A DNA stretch of 7,138 nt from Gordonia sp. (in: high G+C Gram-positive bacteria) (GTDB lineage Bacteria; Actinomycetota; Actinomycetes; Mycobacteriales; Mycobacteriaceae): NCBI GenBank assembly GCA_030152405.1, contig JASLJL010000086.1, positions 1 to 7,138 of the forward strand. Reading direction: 5' to 3'. The translations under genes were made by a program, and so were the position numbers. The notes beneath the pieces were generated by a model. That model had not been told where the DNA came from, searched no databases, and saw only the letters and a list, made by a program, of their open reading frames with translations. Below, one piece after another: positions 5,807 to 7,138 of this stretch; position 1 is the first letter of the stretch; each line of letters starts with the position of its first letter.

Positions 5807-6934
5807 ATGATCTCTGGCGGCGTCGTCCCCGCACGACTTCGAGTGGGCACCGGACCGACGGCGGCGGTGCTCCACGCCGTCCGATCGGGCGCACCCGTCA
5901 CTCGCGACCAGATCGTGAAGGCCGTCGACCTGTCGGCTGCGACCGTCAACCGCCAGGTGAACGCCCTGCTCGACGCGAAGCTCATCACCGAGCGGCCCGA
6001 CCTCGTCGACGCGGGCGCGATCGGACGTCCCAAGATTCCGCTGACACTCGACCGCGATCACTACTGCGTCGCGGGCATGCACGTCGGCGCGCTCCGCACC
6101 GCCCTGGTGATCGCCGATCTGCGTGGCCGGTCGTTGTACTCGCACGCGGTTCTCACGCGCGAGTTCGCGGGCATCGACCCGTCCGACGCCGTCCGACGTC
6201 TGTGCACGCTGCTCGGCGAACTCGCGGCCCGGTTCTCGGGGCGACGTGTGCTGTGGGGCGGCGCCGCGATCGGCGGGGCCGTCGACGCCGAGACGGGGAT
6301 CGTGGACCATCCGATTCTGAACTGGCGCGACCAACCGCTCGGGGCGGAGCTGACCGCCGCGCTCGGCGTCCCGGTGTCGGTGTCCGAGCACGTTCAGGCG
6401 ATGGCCGCGGCCGACCTCATCCTGTCCGGATCGATGGAGCGCGCGCAGTCCGGGCTCTTCTTCTACGCCCGTGAGACCGTCGGCATGGCGATGACGTTCG
6501 GCGGCGAGGTCCACCAGCCGTCGCACGGAGCCGGCACCATCGCCGGGCTTCCGGTGGCGCCCGGAATCCTGTCGGACGAACCGATCGCCGCCCTCCAATC
6601 GGTCATCGGCACCGAGGCGCGTCGAGCTGCGGCGAACCGGCTCGGCGTGGAGCCGGACGCCGAAGTGATCATCGATCACCAGGCGCGAGTCCTCGGCGAG
6701 GCCGTCGCCGCGATGCGCGACGTGATCAATCCCGACGAGATCATCGTCGCGGGCGACGCGTTCGCCGCGCACCCGCAAGGCTTGGCGCCGGTTCAGGCCG
6801 CGTTCGACGCCGCGACGTCGATCGACCGGCCCCTCGAGATCACCCCGACGTGCTTCGGCGTCGGAGTTCCGGAAGCCGCGGCGATCGCCGTCGCACTGTC
6901 GTCGGTGTACGTCGATCCCCTCGCCGTCGTCTGA
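5807..6934 (+). CDS. ROK-family transcriptional regulator with degenerate sugar-kinase domain (375 aa), Rv0485-like
   Basis: Residues about 15-75 form a winged helix-turn-helix (VTRDQIVKAVDLSAATVNRQ, then NALLDAKLITE) ending in GRPK (73-76), the usual link to the ROK domain in NagC/Mlc-type regulators. The ROK domain follows, but its kinase features are lost. The phosphate loop, normally DxGGT, reads HVGAL (92-96). The catalytic Asp of the usual 'ENDAN' is replaced in SEHVQ, with H195 where Asp is expected. The zinc motif GHx(n)CxCGxxGC is absent; the corresponding stretch around VHQPSHGAGT has no cysteine. It is therefore a DNA-binding regulator and not a kinase, and may bind a sugar or another ligand. 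The ATG at 5807 is preferred over 5795 because of the -10 spacing. From memory, M. tuberculosis Rv0485 lies divergent to an SDR gene and affects pe13/ppe18. The natural target here is the divergent dehydrogenase and its own promoter. Confidence 0.88.
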   Translation: MISGGVVPARLRVGTGPTAAVLHAVRSGAPVTRDQIVKAVDLSAATVNRQVNALLDAKLITERPDLVDAGAIGRPKIPLTLDRDHYCVAGMHVGALRTALVIADLRGRSLYSHAVLTREFAGIDPSDAVRRLCTLLGELAARFSGRRVLWGGAAIGGAVDAETGIVDHPILNWRDQPLGAELTAALGVPVSVSEHVQAMAAADLILSGSMERAQSGLFFYARETVGMAMTFGGEVHQPSHGAGTIAGLPVAPGILSDEPIAALQSVIGTEARRAAANRLGVEPDAEVIIDHQARVLGEAVAAMRDVINPDEIIVAGDAFAAHPQGLAPVQAAFDAATSIDRPLEITPTCFGVGVPEAAAIAVALSSVYVDPLAVV

Positions 6935-6964
6935 CGGCGCCCGCGCTGGAACCGGCGTCCGGCG

Positions 6965-7138
6965 TCACTCCGGGAAGCCGTCGAGGACCGCCCGCGACGC
7001 CGACAAGCCGAGACGGTTCGCGCCCGCCGCGATGAGTTCCGCCGCGAACTCAGCCGTCCGGATGCCGCCGCTGGCCTTGACCCCCACGTTCGGCCCGACC
7101 GCCGCGCGCATCACCTCGACGGCGTGGACGTCGGCGCC
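6965..7138 (-). CDS. deoC: Deoxyribose-phosphate aldolase DeoC, C-terminal end (partial)
   Basis: The last 57 residues and the TGA stop (6967-6965) are visible; the rest lies beyond the window. The translation carries [20 protein letters not shown], then [20 protein letters not shown] and [14 protein letters not shown]. This is the end of a class I DERA TIM barrel: [10 protein letters not shown] holds the conserved second lysine (equivalent to E. coli K201) and GA-RLG-SA is the final phosphate-binding strand. DeoC cleaves 2-deoxyribose-5-phosphate to acetaldehyde and glyceraldehyde-3-phosphate in deoxynucleoside salvage. The Schiff-base lysine is outside the window. The gene converges on the ROK regulator with 30 bp between stops; that gap has no clear terminator with a T-run. 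Confidence 0.93.
   Translation of the reverse strand, partial: GADVHAVEVMRAAVGPNVGVKASGGIRTAEFAAELIAAGANRLGLSASRAVLDGFPE

Noticed and set aside
6665..6679. Perfect dyad GTGATC-ATC-GATCAC inside the ROK gene
   Set aside because: Twelve matched bases at a given spacing are expected about once or twice by chance in 7 kb, and the codons (VIIDH) explain the bases.
5762..6778. A 338-codon minus-strand open frame opposite the ROK gene
   Set aside because: It shows Arg/Gly/Asp/His-rich shadow composition and no motif, while the plus strand has a convincing wHTH-ROK protein.
6935..6964. Terminator between the ROK gene and deoC
   Set aside because: Only a 4-bp CCGG/CCGG repeat with a 3-nt loop and no T-run on either strand; too weak to call.

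Overview
This window is chromosomal DNA of a high-GC actinobacterium. GC-rich third codon positions, GTG starts and the mix of gene families fit a mycolic-acid group member (Mycobacteriales; Gordonia or a close relative is my best guess, from recall rather than a search). It looks like ordinary chromosome. I see no insertion sequence, integrase, phage gene or CRISPR array, and no stretch over 300 bases without a gene.

Layout, left to right. (1) 1-204 is the 3' end of an amidase-signature gene (+). (2) 229-303 is a tRNA-Thr(UGU) gene on the minus strand, with its -10 box just upstream. (3) 390-1832 encodes a ThrE-type threonine/serine exporter (+). (4) 1872-2654 encodes a TipAL-type MerR regulator (+), preceded by a MerR-style promoter with a dyad in a 19-bp spacer. 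It also has an internal ATG with its own Shine-Dalgarno at the point where TipAS is translated in Streptomyces. (5) 2665-2826 is a small unrecognised gene of about 53 codons (+). (6) 2832-4268 otsA and 4265-5023 otsB (+) overlap as GTGA and make trehalose from UDP-glucose and glucose-6-phosphate. (7) 5010-5765 is a short-chain dehydrogenase (-) that converges on otsB with a 14-bp coding overlap. (8) 5807-6934 is a ROK-family regulator (+), divergent from the dehydrogenase across about 41 bp. (9) 6965-7138 is the 3' end of deoC (-).

How the genes may work together. merR, the small gene, otsA and otsB are packed with gaps of 10 bp or less, so the OtsA-OtsB trehalose pathway may be co-transcribed with, and perhaps controlled by, a drug- or stress-sensing TipAL-like activator. 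The dehydrogenase/ROK pair resembles the divergent M. tuberculosis pair Rv0484c/Rv0485 (from memory). Its two predicted promoters are interlocked, each -10 lying in the other's -35 zone, and both appear to give leaderless transcripts. The small gene before otsA also has a TAGAAT box placed to start transcription on its ATG.

Nothing here is clearly a new multi-gene system. The best leads are the TipAL/TipAS-like dual product wired next to trehalose synthesis, the small pre-otsA protein, the interlocked leaderless promoters, and a tRNA-Thr with two stem mismatches.
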